DNA of 20,901 nucleotides from Streptomyces sp. NRRL F-6131 (GCA_000719695.1 JOHN01000099.1:1-20901), one strand, 5' to 3'. Positions 1-8,324 are shown, counted from the stretch's first letter. Numbers and translations are program-made. The notes: generated by a model not told the origin, from the letters alone.

Positions 1-68
1 CACCCCCGCACCCCCGCAGACCAGCAGACCCGCACCCCCGATCCACGACACCGCACCGAGGAGACCCA

Positions 69-938
69 GTGCCGCGCATGCTCGACGTCAGCGACGAGGT
101 CCGATCCGAGATCGGCGACGACGAGGCCGACCGCCTGCTCGGCGGCGCCCACGCGCCCGACAGCTACGAATGCACCTCCTGCCGCACCCCCGGCGACGCC
201 CTCCAGGAACCGACCAGCACCGTGCTGTTCGTCGGCGACGAGACGGCGGTCCTCGCCTTCGCCCACGCCCGCTGCATCCCGTCCCAGGTGGTCCCGGTCG
301 CCGAGGAGCAGCTGGCCGGCGCCGTCCGCAGTATCAGCCAGTCCCAGGGCGACCCGTCCGCCGACAGCGCCGTCCGGCCGCAGCCGTCGGCCCCCGCCGC
401 CGTCCCGGCCCCCGCCCCGGCGCCCGACGCGACGGCCGACCCGGCCGGACGGCCGGGCGCGCCCGGCCAGGCCGCGATCCTCGGCATCACCTGCGGGCTG
501 GTCCTGCATGGCGACAGCGGTCACGCCTCACTGGTCGTCGAGCCGACCGGGCCGGTCGGCCGACCGGGCAACACCACCGGCGAGGACGAGTTCCTCGACC
601 TGCTCCAGGACGCGGGCTTCCAGCCGGTCGCGGACCTCGACAAGACGCCGGACCAGCTGCCCGGCTGGTCGGTGCTGGTCGCGATGGGCAAGCTGCACGC
701 GATCCTCCAGCCGGCGGCGGCCGGGGGCAGCACCGGCTGGTGGCAGGCCCACCAGCCGCTCCAGGTGACCGACGCCTGGCGGTTCGCCGCCAGCCAGCTC
801 GGCGAGGTGACCATGTACGCGGTACCGGCGGGGATGGTCGGCCGGCAGCCGCGCGAGGACCTGCTGCGCCAGGCGCTGGAGCGGGCGGTGTCGCTGGGTC
901 AGGTGGTCGCCGCCTCCCTCCCGCTCGCCGGCACCTGA
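69..938 (+). CDS. Hypothetical protein with putative CxxC/HxxC zinc-binding N-terminus
   Basis: I do not recognise a named family. The 289-residue protein has an N-terminal part with Cys35, Cys38, His66 and Cys69 in a CTSC...HARC arrangement, which could bind one zinc ion. An Ala/Pro-rich linker follows (about residues 90-132), then a second globular part (about 133-289) containing several Trp residues. No signal peptide or membrane segment is seen. The GTG start is chosen because GAGGAG lies at 58-63, five bases upstream. An in-frame ATG at 78 is an alternative, and no in-frame stop occurs between the window edge and 69, so a more distant start cannot be excluded. A strong hairpin follows the stop at 967-1007. 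The coding call is firm; the zinc idea is inference from residue spacing only. Confidence 0.82.
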   Translation: MPRMLDVSDEVRSEIGDDEADRLLGGAHAPDSYECTSCRTPGDALQEPTSTVLFVGDETAVLAFAHARCIPSQVVPVAEEQLAGAVRSISQSQGDPSADSAVRPQPSAPAAVPAPAPAPDATADPAGRPGAPGQAAILGITCGLVLHGDSGHASLVVEPTGPVGRPGNTTGEDEFLDLLQDAGFQPVADLDKTPDQLPGWSVLVAMGKLHAILQPAAAGGSTGWWQAHQPLQVTDAWRFAASQLGEVTMYAVPAGMVGRQPREDLLRQALERAVSLGQVVAASLPLAGT

Positions 939-966
939 GCCGCCCGGCCCGGGGAACGGCCTCCAC

Positions 967-1007
967 CGGGTGGGCAGGGTCGGCCGAAAGGCGGCCCCGC
1001 CCACCCG
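967..1007 (+). terminator. Stem-loop downstream of the first gene
   Basis: CGGGTGGGC at 967-975 pairs perfectly with GCCCACCCG at 999-1007, and further pairing continues inside (GGG 977-979 with CCC 995-997). It begins 28 bases after the stop codon at 938. No U-tract follows, which is usual for streptomycete terminators. Confidence 0.6.
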
Positions 1008-1013
1008 CACGAG

Positions 1014-1051
1014 CCACCGACCACCCCGCCCGGCCACCGACCACCCCGCCC
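1014..1051. repeat. Two direct copies of an 18-base unit
   Basis: CCACCGACCACCCCGCCC occurs at 1014-1031 and again at 1034-1051, giving a 20-base period in the gap between the first and second genes. Its role is unknown; it may be simple slippage in GC-rich DNA or lie within the promoter region of the downstream gene. Confidence 0.7.
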
Positions 1052-1115
1052 CGGCCGGCTCCGCCCGGGCCCGCACACCCCGCATCCCCCGGCGTCCTGG
1101 CTCGTTGGGCCCTGC

Positions 1116-1997
1116 GTGTACAGCTACGACGTCCCCGCAGCCCCCCGCCGGTCCACCACCGCCTCCCGCGCGATCCCGGGCATGCGCCCGTCGTACGACG
1201 CGGAGCACCCGCACTCGACGACGCCGATCTACGACGAGCTGTACTCCGAGTACCGGCGGCTCTTCCGCGCGCTGCCCGGCGACCGCTCCGGCGAGGAGGA
1301 CCTGAAGTTCGCCGGCTTCGCCGTCCGGGACGGTTTTCCGGCGCGCGCCACCGACCACCGCTCGTACCCGCCGCAGCACCAGGCGTTCCAGACGTACGCG
1401 GGCCAGGCGATCGGCCTCCCCCAGTTCATGCCGAACCAGCCGGGCGGCCCCGACCACGCCGGTCCGGCGGAGCACCCCGGCCACCCTGGGCACCTCCAGC
1501 ACACCGGACCGGCCGGACACCACGGACACGGCGGACACCACGGCCACACTGCGCACCCGGCCCTCCCGACTCAGGGCCAGAGCCAGCTCCAGAGCCACCC
1601 GCACGACCAGGGCCACACCCACGGCGGCCACACCGGCCACACCGGCCACACCGGCCACACCACGAGCCCGTACGCGACCGGCTTCCACCCCGTCCAGCCC
1701 CCGGCCGCCACCTCCCCGGCCCAGGGCGGCCCGGCCCACTCCCCGGCCCAGCCCCACTCCCAGGCCCAGTTCGGCACCGGTCAGGGCTGGGTGGCGGCCG
1801 GCTACCTGGGCTCGGTCCCCCACCCGATGGCGGCTCACGTGCCCGCCCCGGCGCCGGTGACGGTCCCGGTGCCGGCGCCCGTCGTGGGCACCGCCTACGG
1901 TCACGCCAACGGCCACGGCGGCCCGGGCGCGACCAGCGGGGGCCGCCACCGCAGCCTGCTCTCCCTCCCCCCGGGCCGCAGCGGCGAACACCACTGA
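1116..1997 (+). CDS. Histidine-rich low-complexity protein (DUF6643-like, tentative)
   Basis: The 293-residue protein has a conserved-looking N-terminal block, TPIYDELYSEYRRLF (about residues 36-50), and a basic tail ending in RHRSLLSLPPGRSGEHH. These resemble a streptomycete protein family I remember as DUF6643, but I cannot verify this. Residues 111-182 contain 20 histidines, many in Gly-His-Thr or Gly-His-His runs, encoded in part by four tandem GGCCACACC units. The rest is Pro/Ala/Gln-rich and probably disordered. No signal peptide or membrane segment is visible. The GTG at 1116 lacks a good ribosome-binding site, and an in-frame ATG at 1182 is an alternative start that keeps the conserved block. 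The gene ends in a long palindromic terminator shared with der. Metal binding or buffering is possible but not shown. Confidence 0.7.
   Translation: MYSYDVPAAPRRSTTASRAIPGMRPSYDAEHPHSTTPIYDELYSEYRRLFRALPGDRSGEEDLKFAGFAVRDGFPARATDHRSYPPQHQAFQTYAGQAIGLPQFMPNQPGGPDHAGPAEHPGHPGHLQHTGPAGHHGHGGHHGHTAHPALPTQGQSQLQSHPHDQGHTHGGHTGHTGHTGHTTSPYATGFHPVQPPAATSPAQGGPAHSPAQPHSQAQFGTGQGWVAAGYLGSVPHPMAAHVPAPAPVTVPVPAPVVGTAYGHANGHGGPGATSGGRHRSLLSLPPGRSGEHH
1626..1661 (+). repeat. Four tandem copies of GGCCACACC
   Basis: Four exact 9-base units occupy 1626-1661 and encode repeated Gly-His-Thr in the histidine-rich protein. The period is a multiple of three, so changes in copy number would keep the reading frame. 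Confidence 0.9.
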
Positions 1998-2023
1998 CCC
2001 GGTGCCCCCGCACCCGGGGCGGA

Positions 2024-2081
2024 CACGGGGAAGGGCCCCGTCGGTCGGTCCCGGGACCGACCGACGGGGCCCTTCCCCGTG
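2024..2081. terminator. 58-base perfect palindrome, bidirectional terminator
   Basis: Positions 2024-2052 are the exact reverse complement of 2053-2081, giving a 29-base-pair arm with no unpaired centre. It lies 26 bases after the stop of the plus-strand histidine-rich gene and 6 bases after the stop of der on the minus strand, so it is placed to end transcription from both sides. Confidence 0.9.
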
Positions 2082-2087
2082 GCTCCG

Positions 2088-3536
2088 CTACTTGCGCTTG
2101 CGCTTCTCGCGCACCCGCACCGAGATCGAGATCGGCGTCCCGACGAAGCCGAACTCCTCCCGCAGACGACGCTCGATGAAGCGGCGGTAGCCCGCCTCCA
2201 GGAAGCCCGAGGCGAACAGCACGAACCGCGGCGGACGGGCGCCCGCCTGGGTGCCGAACAGGATGCGCGGCTGCTTGCCACCGCGGATCGGGTGCGGGTG
2301 GGCGGCCACCAGCTCGCCGAGGAAGGCGTTCAGGCGGGCGGTCGAGATGCGGGTCTCCCAGCCGGCCAGCGCCGTCTCGATCGCCGGGACGAGCTTCTCC
2401 ATGTGCCGACCGGTCTTCGCCGAGACGTTGACCCGGGGCGCCCACTGCACCTGGACGAGGTCGCGCTCGATCTCGCGCTCCAGGTAGTAGCGGCGCTCCT
2501 CGTCGAGCTGGTCCCACTTGTTGTAGGCGATGACGACGGCGCGCCCGGCCTCGACGGCCATCGAGATGATCCGGGTGTCCTGCTCGGCGAGGGTCTCGCT
2601 GCAGTCGATCAGGACGACGGCGACCTCGGCCTTCTCCAGCGCGGAGGAGGTGCGCAGCGAGGCGTAGAAGTCGGCGCCGGCGGTCAGGTGGACCCGGCGG
2701 CGGATGCCGGCGGTGTCGACGAACTTCCAGGTCTTGCCGCCGAGCTCGATCAGCTCGTCGACCGGGTCGCGGGTGGTGCCGGCCAGCTCGTTGACGACCA
2801 CCCGGTCCTCGCCGGCGACCTTGTTGAGCAGGCTGGACTTGCCGACGTTCGGCCGGCCGATCAGGGCGACGCGGCGCGGGCCACCGGGGGCGGGGCTGCC
2901 GAAGGTCTGCGGCGGGGCCTCGGGCAGGGCCGCCATCACGGCGTCGAGCAGGTCGCCGGAGCCGCGGCCGTGCAGGGCGGAGACGGGGTAGGGCTCGCCC
3001 AGGCCGAGCGACCAGAGGTAGGCGGCCTCGGCCTCGGTGGACTGGCCGTCGACCTTGTTGGCGCAGAGCACGGTCGGCTTGCCGGCCCGGCGGATGAGCT
3101 TGATCAGCGCCTCGTCGGTGTCGGTGGCGCCGACGGTGGCGTCGACCACGAACAGCACCGCGTCGGCCTGCTCGATGCCCAGCTCGGCCTGGGCGGCGAC
3201 CATGGCGTCGATGCCGAGGACGTCGATCTCCCAGCCGCCGGTGTCGACGACCTTGAAGCGGCGGCCGTTCCAGGCGGCCTCGTAGGTGACGCGGTCGCGG
3301 GTGACGCCGGGCTTGTCCTCGACGACGGCCTCGCGACGGCCGATGATGCGGTTGACCAGGGTCGACTTGCCGACGTTCGGGCGGCCGACGACGGCCAGGA
3401 CCGGCAGCGGGGCGTGGCTGCCGTCGCCGTCGACCTCGTCGAGGTCGAAGCCCTCCTCGGCGGCGAGGGCCATGAACTCGGCGTAGTCGGCGGCGTCCAG
3501 CTCGCCGTGGTCGGCGGTGTCGTGCTCTGCGGTCAT
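2088..3536 (-). CDS. der: GTPase Der (EngA)
   Basis: Der is an essential GTPase with two G domains in tandem that binds the 50S subunit and assists its assembly. The 482-residue product shows [22 protein letters not shown] and NKVD in the first domain, and [18 protein letters not shown] and NKWD in the second. A KH-like C-terminal domain and a Lys/Arg-rich tail (REKRKRK) follow. About 45 acidic residues precede the first G domain, a common actinobacterial extension. The chosen start is the ATG at 3536 (MTAEHDTAD), because the longer reading frame to 3632 adds non-conserved residues that run across stem-loop DNA. The gene lies downstream of cmk on the same strand, as in other actinobacteria, separated by 192 bases with three stem-loops, so it may be partly uncoupled from cmk. 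Confidence 0.97.
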   Translation of the reverse strand: MTAEHDTADHGELDAADYAEFMALAAEEGFDLDEVDGDGSHAPLPVLAVVGRPNVGKSTLVNRIIGRREAVVEDKPGVTRDRVTYEAAWNGRRFKVVDTGGWEIDVLGIDAMVAAQAELGIEQADAVLFVVDATVGATDTDEALIKLIRRAGKPTVLCANKVDGQSTEAEAAYLWSLGLGEPYPVSALHGRGSGDLLDAVMAALPEAPPQTFGSPAPGGPRRVALIGRPNVGKSSLLNKVAGEDRVVVNELAGTTRDPVDELIELGGKTWKFVDTAGIRRRVHLTAGADFYASLRTSSALEKAEVAVVLIDCSETLAEQDTRIISMAVEAGRAVVIAYNKWDQLDEERRYYLEREIERDLVQVQWAPRVNVSAKTGRHMEKLVPAIETALAGWETRISTARLNAFLGELVAAHPHPIRGGKQPRILFGTQAGARPPRFVLFASGFLEAGYRRFIERRLREEFGFVGTPISISVRVREKRKRK

Positions 3537-3590
3537 GTTCGTACTGTCCGTTTCCCGGCCCGGCCCTTCCCAGGGGCGCGCCGTGCGTAC

Positions 3591-3640
3591 CTGCCCCTCC
3601 GGGGCAGCGCGATTGGTTCCGGGTGCCACCACGGCACCCG
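3591..3640 (-). promoter_or_regulatory. Two stem-loops in the der leader
   Basis: CTGCCCC (3591-3597) pairs with GGGGCAG (3601-3607). CGGGTGCC (3620-3627) pairs with GGCACCCG (3633-3640). Both lie in the cmk-der gap, 55-104 bases upstream of the der start. They could be leader hairpins, attenuators or terminators. Confidence 0.5.
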
Positions 3641-3662
3641 TGTGTTCATCGGATGATCCGAC

Positions 3663-3690
3663 CCGACGGGCCGGATCGGAGGCCCGTCGG
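3663..3690 (-). terminator. Stem-loop downstream of cmk
   Basis: CCGACGGGCC (3663-3672) pairs perfectly with GGCCCGTCGG (3681-3690) around an 8-base loop, 38 bases after the cmk stop codon on the minus strand. It could end or attenuate cmk transcription before der. Confidence 0.6.
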
Positions 3691-3728
3691 AGCGGATCGC
3701 AGTCCCGCCGGTCGGGCTCCCGCGGTCG

Positions 3729-4448
3729 TCAGACCGTCGACGGCGCGGACCCGGCCCGCTCGGCGACCAACGCGGTGATCCGGTCGATCACCTGCTCCAG
3801 CGTGAGCTCGCTGGTGTCCACCAGGACGGCGTCCGCGGCCTGGGTGAGCGGGGCGGTCGCCCGCGAGGAGTCCGCCGCGTCCCGGCGGACCAGGTCGGCG
3901 GCCATCGCGGTGATGGTCGCCTCGTCCAGACCCTTGGCCCGCAGCTCGACGGCCCGGCGCTCGGCCCGGGCCGCCTCCGACGCGGTCAGGAAGACCTTGA
4001 CGGTGGCGTCCGGGAAGACCACGCTCCCCATGTCCCGGCCCTCGGCGACGATGCCGCGCTCGGCGACCTCGGCGCAGCCGCGCTGCAGCTCGACCAGCCG
4101 GGTGCGCACCGCCGGCACCGCGGCGACGGCGCTGACCTGCGCGGTCACCTCGGGGCCGCGGATCGGGCCGGCGACGTCCTGGCCGTCGACCGTGATGGTC
4201 GGGCCGTCCGCGTCCGTGCCGGACACGATCACCGGCTTGCCGCACGCGACGGCCACCGCCTCCGGGTCCGTCACGTCGACGTCGTTGGCCAGCATCCACC
4301 AGGTCATCGCCCGGTACATGGCACCGGTGTCCAGGAAGCTCAGGCCGAGCCGGGCGGCGACCGCCCGGGAGACGGTCGACTTGCCGGAGCCGGAGGGTCC
4401 GTCGATGGCGACGACGACCGGGGCGTGCGCTCGGTCGGCAGTGTCCAC
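3729..4448 (-). CDS. cmk: (d)CMP kinase, cytidylate kinase
   Basis: Cmk phosphorylates CMP and dCMP with ATP in the cytoplasm, feeding CTP and dCTP synthesis. The 239-residue product has the P-loop GPSGSGKST near residues 17-25, then the LDTGAMYRAMTWW nucleotide-binding region. The family motif GRDMGSVVFPDA and an Arg-rich lid (EAARAERRAVELRAKG) follow. Length matches the family. I prefer the GTG at 4448 because GGAGAGAGG lies just upstream with a spacing of about 8 bases. The ATG at 4490 used by a longer frame has no ribosome-binding site and adds 14 non-conserved residues. It sits between tyrA and der on the same strand. Some Streptomyces carry an acyltransferase gene between cmk and der, which is absent here (from memory). 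Confidence 0.96.
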   Translation of the reverse strand: MDTADRAHAPVVVAIDGPSGSGKSTVSRAVAARLGLSFLDTGAMYRAMTWWMLANDVDVTDPEAVAVACGKPVIVSGTDADGPTITVDGQDVAGPIRGPEVTAQVSAVAAVPAVRTRLVELQRGCAEVAERGIVAEGRDMGSVVFPDATVKVFLTASEAARAERRAVELRAKGLDEATITAMAADLVRRDAADSSRATAPLTQAADAVLVDTSELTLEQVIDRITALVAERAGSAPSTV

Positions 4449-4613
4449 GGGGCGAACCTCTCTCCAGATCGCTGAACGATCTTTGACCATGGCGACCCGG
4501 ATCTACGGGGCGGCCGGGGATTGTCTCCCTCAAGGTTAATGGACCGGCGCCCGACCCGGCCCCGCCCGGTGAGCACCCCCCTACGCCCACCCCGAACCGG
4601 ACCGCCGCCGCCC

Positions 4614-5699
4614 TCAGTCCCGCACGCTCCACCCGCTCGACCGCAGCGCCGCCGTCAGCGGGCGGACCGCGCCCGGCGCCACCGCCAGCTGGACGAAGCC
4701 CACCTGCTGGCCGGTCGAGTGCTCGATCACGACGTCCTCGATGTTGACGCCGGCCGCGCCGACCTCGCCGAAGAGCCGGCCCAGCTCGCCCGGCTGGTCG
4801 CCCAGCACCACGGCGACCGTCTCGTAGCGGGTGGGCGGTGCGCCGTGCTTGCCCGGGATCCGGGCCTGACCGGTGTTGCCGCGCCGCATGACCGCCTCGA
4901 TGTCCGCGGCGCCGCCCCGTCGCTCCGCCTCCTCGGCCGCCTGGAGCGCGCGCAGCGCGGCGACCGTCTCCCCGAGGTCGGTGGCGAGCTCGGCGAGCAC
5001 GTCGGCCACCGCGCCGGCGTTGGCGGAGAGGATGTCGACCCACATCGCGGGGTTGGAGGCGGCGATCCGGGTGACGTCCCGGACGCCCTGGCCGGAGAGC
5101 CTTATGGCGGTCTCGTCGGCGTGCTCCAGCCGGGCGGCGACCAGCGAGGAGAGCAGCTGGGGGGCGTGCGAGACCAGGGCGACGGCGCGGTCGTGGGCGG
5201 CGGCGTCCATGACGATCGGCACGGCCCCGCAGAGGGCGACCAGTTCGAGGACGGCGTTCAGCGTCTCGGTGTCGGTGTCGGCGGTGGGGGTGAGCACCCA
5301 CGGCCGGCCCTCGAACAGGTCGGCGCGGGCGGCCAGCGGGCCGGACCGTTCCCGCCCGGCCATCGGGTGGCTGCCGATGTAGTGGACGGTGTCGCAGCCG
5401 AGCGCGGCTACCTCGGCCCGCGGGCCGGCCTTCACGCTGGCGACGTCGGTGTAGCAGCGGGCCAGGCCGCGGCGCTGGCAGTCGGCGAGCACCTTGCCGA
5501 CCAGCGCGGGCGGGACGGCGATGATCGCGAGGTCGACCGGGCCGTCGGCCGGCTCCGTGGTGCCGGCGCCCAGCGAGGCGGCGGTGCGGGCGGCGTCCGG
5601 GTCCGCGTCCTCCAGATGGACGGTCAGACCCCGTCCGGTGAGGGCGAGCGCGGCGGAGGTGCCGATGAGTCCGGTACCGACGACGGCGGCTGTGCGCAT
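4614..5699 (-). CDS. tyrA: Prephenate dehydrogenase with C-terminal ACT domain
   Basis: This enzyme oxidatively decarboxylates prephenate to 4-hydroxyphenylpyruvate with NAD(P)+ in tyrosine synthesis. The 361-residue product begins with a Rossmann fold (GTGLIG near residues 8-13) and carries the catalytic-region motif GSHPMAGRERSG. An all-helical dimerisation domain follows, and the C-terminus is an ACT domain (RYETVAVVLGDQPGELGRLFGEVGAAGVNIEDV), which usually gives feedback control by an amino acid, probably tyrosine. The start is the ATG at 5699, where GAGGAG (CTCCTC on the plus strand, 5712-5717) gives a good ribosome-binding site; the longer frame to 5744 has none. The gene heads the minus-strand tyrA-cmk-der set and is divergent from the DUF4139 pair. 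Two direct repeats lie just upstream. Confidence 0.96.
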   Translation of the reverse strand: MRTAAVVGTGLIGTSAALALTGRGLTVHLEDADPDAARTAASLGAGTTEPADGPVDLAIIAVPPALVGKVLADCQRRGLARCYTDVASVKAGPRAEVAALGCDTVHYIGSHPMAGRERSGPLAARADLFEGRPWVLTPTADTDTETLNAVLELVALCGAVPIVMDAAAHDRAVALVSHAPQLLSSLVAARLEHADETAIRLSGQGVRDVTRIAASNPAMWVDILSANAGAVADVLAELATDLGETVAALRALQAAEEAERRGGAADIEAVMRRGNTGQARIPGKHGAPPTRYETVAVVLGDQPGELGRLFGEVGAAGVNIEDVVIEHSTGQQVGFVQLAVAPGAVRPLTAALRSSGWSVRD

Positions 5700-6017
5700 G
5701 GCGGGGTGGCTCTCCTCACGGAACGGAACTGCGGAACGGAACAACGGGACGGGCTACGGGCCGAACGACGGTGCGGGCCCGCCCCATCCTCCCCCATCGC
5801 CGCCCGCCCGCGTGGCCGACGCCCGCAACCGCACCGGGCCCCCGACCGTCCCCCCTGACGCGGACCCGTTCCACCGCGTCGGCCGGACGCCACCGGGCGC
5901 ACGCCACGCACGGTGGAAAACCGGAGACGCGGGCACCGGTACACGGCAGGATGGGGCCGCCCAGGGGGCGGCTCGGCGCGCTCGGCGCCGACGGTACGCG
6001 ACGAAGGGGTTGGCCGG
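5700..6017. other. Intergenic region between divergent tyrA and DUF4139 genes
   Basis: These 318 bases must carry promoters for both directions, but I see no convincing -35/-10 pair. They hold the CGGAACGGAAC direct repeats next to tyrA and a short hairpin (GCCGCCC 5956-5962 with GGGCGGC 5966-5972). A GAAGGGG ribosome-binding site lies at 6003-6009. Reading frames across it are shadows with no recognisable protein. Confidence 0.6.
5719..5742. repeat. Two direct repeats CGGAACGGAAC upstream of tyrA
   Basis: CGGAACGGAAC occurs at 5719-5729 and 5732-5742, two bases apart. Each copy is itself a doubled GGAAC. They sit directly upstream of the tyrA ribosome-binding site, so they would be in the leader or core promoter. 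They could be a regulator site, but this is not established. Confidence 0.7.
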
Positions 6018-8324
6018 GTGAACGATCAGCACAGCAGCGACCAGCATCAACCGCAGGACACCGGTACCACCGGATCGGCCGGGGAGAACGCCGCCGGAAC
6101 CGGTGGAACCACCACCGTCCCGCCCGTTCCTTCCACCCCTTCGGCCCCGTCGGTCCCGTCCGTCCTGGACTCCGTCGTCGTCCACGCCGCCGGCGCGGTC
6201 TGCCGCCGCCGGGCCCGGGTGGCCCTGCCCCCGGACGGGCGGCTCCGGCTGACCGGCCTGCCCCGACGGATCGACGAACGCTCGCTGCGCGCCCGGGTCC
6301 TCGCCGGCCCCGCCGGCACCGCCGTCACCGAGGCCCGGCTGGAGGCGGTCGCCGAACTCCGCGACCCCTCCGACCTGCCCGAGCTGCGCCGTCGCCTGGA
6401 CGCGGCCCGCGAGCACGAGAGCGCCCTCCGGGAGCAGCACCGGCTGGTGCTCGCCGCCGTCGCCGAGACCGCCGCGCTGCGCGCCGTCCCGCCGTCGCGC
6501 CGGCCCGACGAGCCCCTGCGCCGGACGCCCGCCGACGCCTGGCTGGAGCTGGCCGACTTCGTCGACGAGCGCCTCGGCAGACTCCACGGACGGGCCGAGC
6601 AGCTCACCCGGGACATCGAGCTCGCCGAGCACGAGACCGAGTTGCTCGCCGACCAGGTCGCCCGCTCGACCACCGCCGAGCGGCCGGAGGCGGTCACCAC
6701 CGCGATCACCGCCCTCCTCACCCTCACCACCACCCCGACCGCCGGCAGCACAGGAACCACCGAGGACCCCGCACCCGACCTCGACCTCGAACTCGAGTAC
6801 ACCGTCCAGGCCGCCCGCTGGGTGCCCTCCTACCGGCTCTCCTACCGCCAGGGCGCCGACACCGGCCACCTCGTCCTGCGCGCCTCGGTCGCCCAGCAGA
6901 CCGGCGAGGACTGGACCGGCGTCCGCCTCGCCCTCTCCACCGCCGACCTGAACCGCCACACCGGCCTGCCCAAGCTGCGCTCGCTGCGGATCGGCCGCAG
7001 CCAGCCGGCCCCGCCGCCCTCCGGCTGGCGCGAGCCCCCGACCGGCCTGTCCGACCTGTTCACGGCGTACGACGCGACCGTCCCGCGCCCGGTCCCCGAC
7101 CGCCCCCTGAGGTCCCCGGGGGCCCGCGGCGGCACCCAGCCGGTCGCCCGACTGTCGGCCCCGGTCAGCCCGACCGTCGCCGCACCGCCCCAGGTCCAGC
7201 CGTCGTTCCCCGCCCCGGCCCCGCAGGCCCCGGGCGGCCTCCCGCCCGCCGGCGGCGGCACCGGCGGTCTGCGCGGGGCCGACGAGCCGCCCGCCTTCGC
7301 CGGCTACGGCGCGCCACCGCCGGCCCCGGCGCCCGCTCCCCGTGCGGCCCGGGGCCGCCGCCGGGGCGCCGCCGAGGACGCGGCCGGCGAGGCGTTCGGC
7401 CGGTCGGCCTTCGTCGCCGAGAGCGCCGAGGGTGCCGAGAGCGCCGACTACCTCCTCGGCGCCCCCGCCCCCTCCGCGCCCCCGCCCGGCCCGCCGGTCC
7501 CGGACGAGCTGATGCTCGACTACCCCGCGCTGGAGCTGCACGGCCCGGACACCGACGCCGGACGCCGCGGCACCCTGCACCGCCCGTACCGCCCGGGCAG
7601 CATCAGCCGGACCGCCCCCGGTCCGCACGGCGCCAGGCTGCAGCGGCTCCCGCTGCCGCAGCACGCGGTGCACCCGCGGGTGTCCGCCGGCTCCTTCGAC
7701 CACCGCTTCGACGCCGCCGCGCCCGCCGACATCCCGTCCGACGCCACCTGGCACACCGTCACGATCGACGAGATCGCGGTGAGCGTCCGGCCCGAGTACG
7801 TCACCGTGCCGGCGGTCGAGGAGCGGGTCTACGCGACCCTGGTGATCACCAACGGCACCGCCCGGGCGGTGCTCGCCGGCCCGGTCGAGGTGACCGTCGA
7901 CGACGACTTCCTGCTCACCGCCGCACTGCCCACCCTCGCCCCCGGCGGTGTGCGCCGACTGGGCATCGGTGTCGCCGAGTCGGTCGAGGTGACGCGCCGT
8001 ACCGAGCTGCGCGAGTCCACCGCGGGCATGCTGAACAACAGCACGGTGCTCGACCACCGGGTGCACGTCGAGCTGGCCAACCGGCTCGGCCGCCCGGTCA
8101 CCGTCGAGGTCCGCGAACGGGTGCCGGTCAGCTCCGACGCCGACATCCGGATCGAGGAGCGGCCGGGCTGGCAGGCACCGGACGAACCGTCCCCCGAGTG
8201 CCCGCCCAGCACCCGGCTGCGGCGGGTCGAGCTGCCGCCGGGCGGCCGGGCCGAGCTGGACGGCGGCTACCAGATCAGAATCCCGGCCGGAAAGACCATC
8301 GTCGGCGGAAACCGGAGGAACTGA
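6018..8324 (+). CDS. DUF4139 (mucoidy inhibitor MuiA-like) protein, first of tandem pair
   Basis: The 768-residue protein has the DUF4140/DUF4139 architecture annotated in databases as mucoidy inhibitor MuiA family; its biochemical role is unknown. A low-complexity Thr/Pro-rich N-terminus (1-48) precedes the N-terminal domain beginning LDSVVVHAAGAVCRRRARV. A charged, probably coiled-coil stretch follows (about 112-235), then DUF4139 from about residue 258, with ARWVPSYRLSYR and QQTGEDWTGVRLALST. DUF4139 is interrupted by a Pro/Ala/Gly-rich insert at about 341-495. No signal peptide or membrane segment is seen. The GTG at 6018 is chosen because GAAGGGG lies 8 bases upstream; the frame extends to 5913 without similar support. 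The gene ends three bases before its paralogue, so the two are surely cotranscribed. Confidence 0.9.
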   Translation: MNDQHSSDQHQPQDTGTTGSAGENAAGTGGTTTVPPVPSTPSAPSVPSVLDSVVVHAAGAVCRRRARVALPPDGRLRLTGLPRRIDERSLRARVLAGPAGTAVTEARLEAVAELRDPSDLPELRRRLDAAREHESALREQHRLVLAAVAETAALRAVPPSRRPDEPLRRTPADAWLELADFVDERLGRLHGRAEQLTRDIELAEHETELLADQVARSTTAERPEAVTTAITALLTLTTTPTAGSTGTTEDPAPDLDLELEYTVQAARWVPSYRLSYRQGADTGHLVLRASVAQQTGEDWTGVRLALSTADLNRHTGLPKLRSLRIGRSQPAPPPSGWREPPTGLSDLFTAYDATVPRPVPDRPLRSPGARGGTQPVARLSAPVSPTVAAPPQVQPSFPAPAPQAPGGLPPAGGGTGGLRGADEPPAFAGYGAPPPAPAPAPRAARGRRRGAAEDAAGEAFGRSAFVAESAEGAESADYLLGAPAPSAPPPGPPVPDELMLDYPALELHGPDTDAGRRGTLHRPYRPGSISRTAPGPHGARLQRLPLPQHAVHPRVSAGSFDHRFDAAAPADIPSDATWHTVTIDEIAVSVRPEYVTVPAVEERVYATLVITNGTARAVLAGPVEVTVDDDFLLTAALPTLAPGGVRRLGIGVAESVEVTRRTELRESTAGMLNNSTVLDHRVHVELANRLGRPVTVEVRERVPVSSDADIRIEERPGWQAPDEPSPECPPSTRLRRVELPPGGRAELDGGYQIRIPAGKTIVGGNRRN

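Noticed and set aside
1..68. CACCCCCG repeats at the left edge as part of an upstream gene
   Set aside because: No supported frame; the region only provides the ribosome-binding site for the gene at 69.
1626..1661. Tandem short repeats considered as a CRISPR array
   Set aside because: The units are nine bases with no spacers and lie inside a coding frame.
170..2179. A 669-codon plus-strand frame across the first two genes and the palindrome
   Set aside because: The product is almost entirely Arg/Pro and crosses a strong terminator and intergenic DNA. The frames at 69-938 and 1116-1997 have better composition and, for the first, a good ribosome-binding site.
2079..3656. Long plus-strand frame opposite der
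   Set aside because: Shadow of der, which has all expected GTPase motifs on the other strand.
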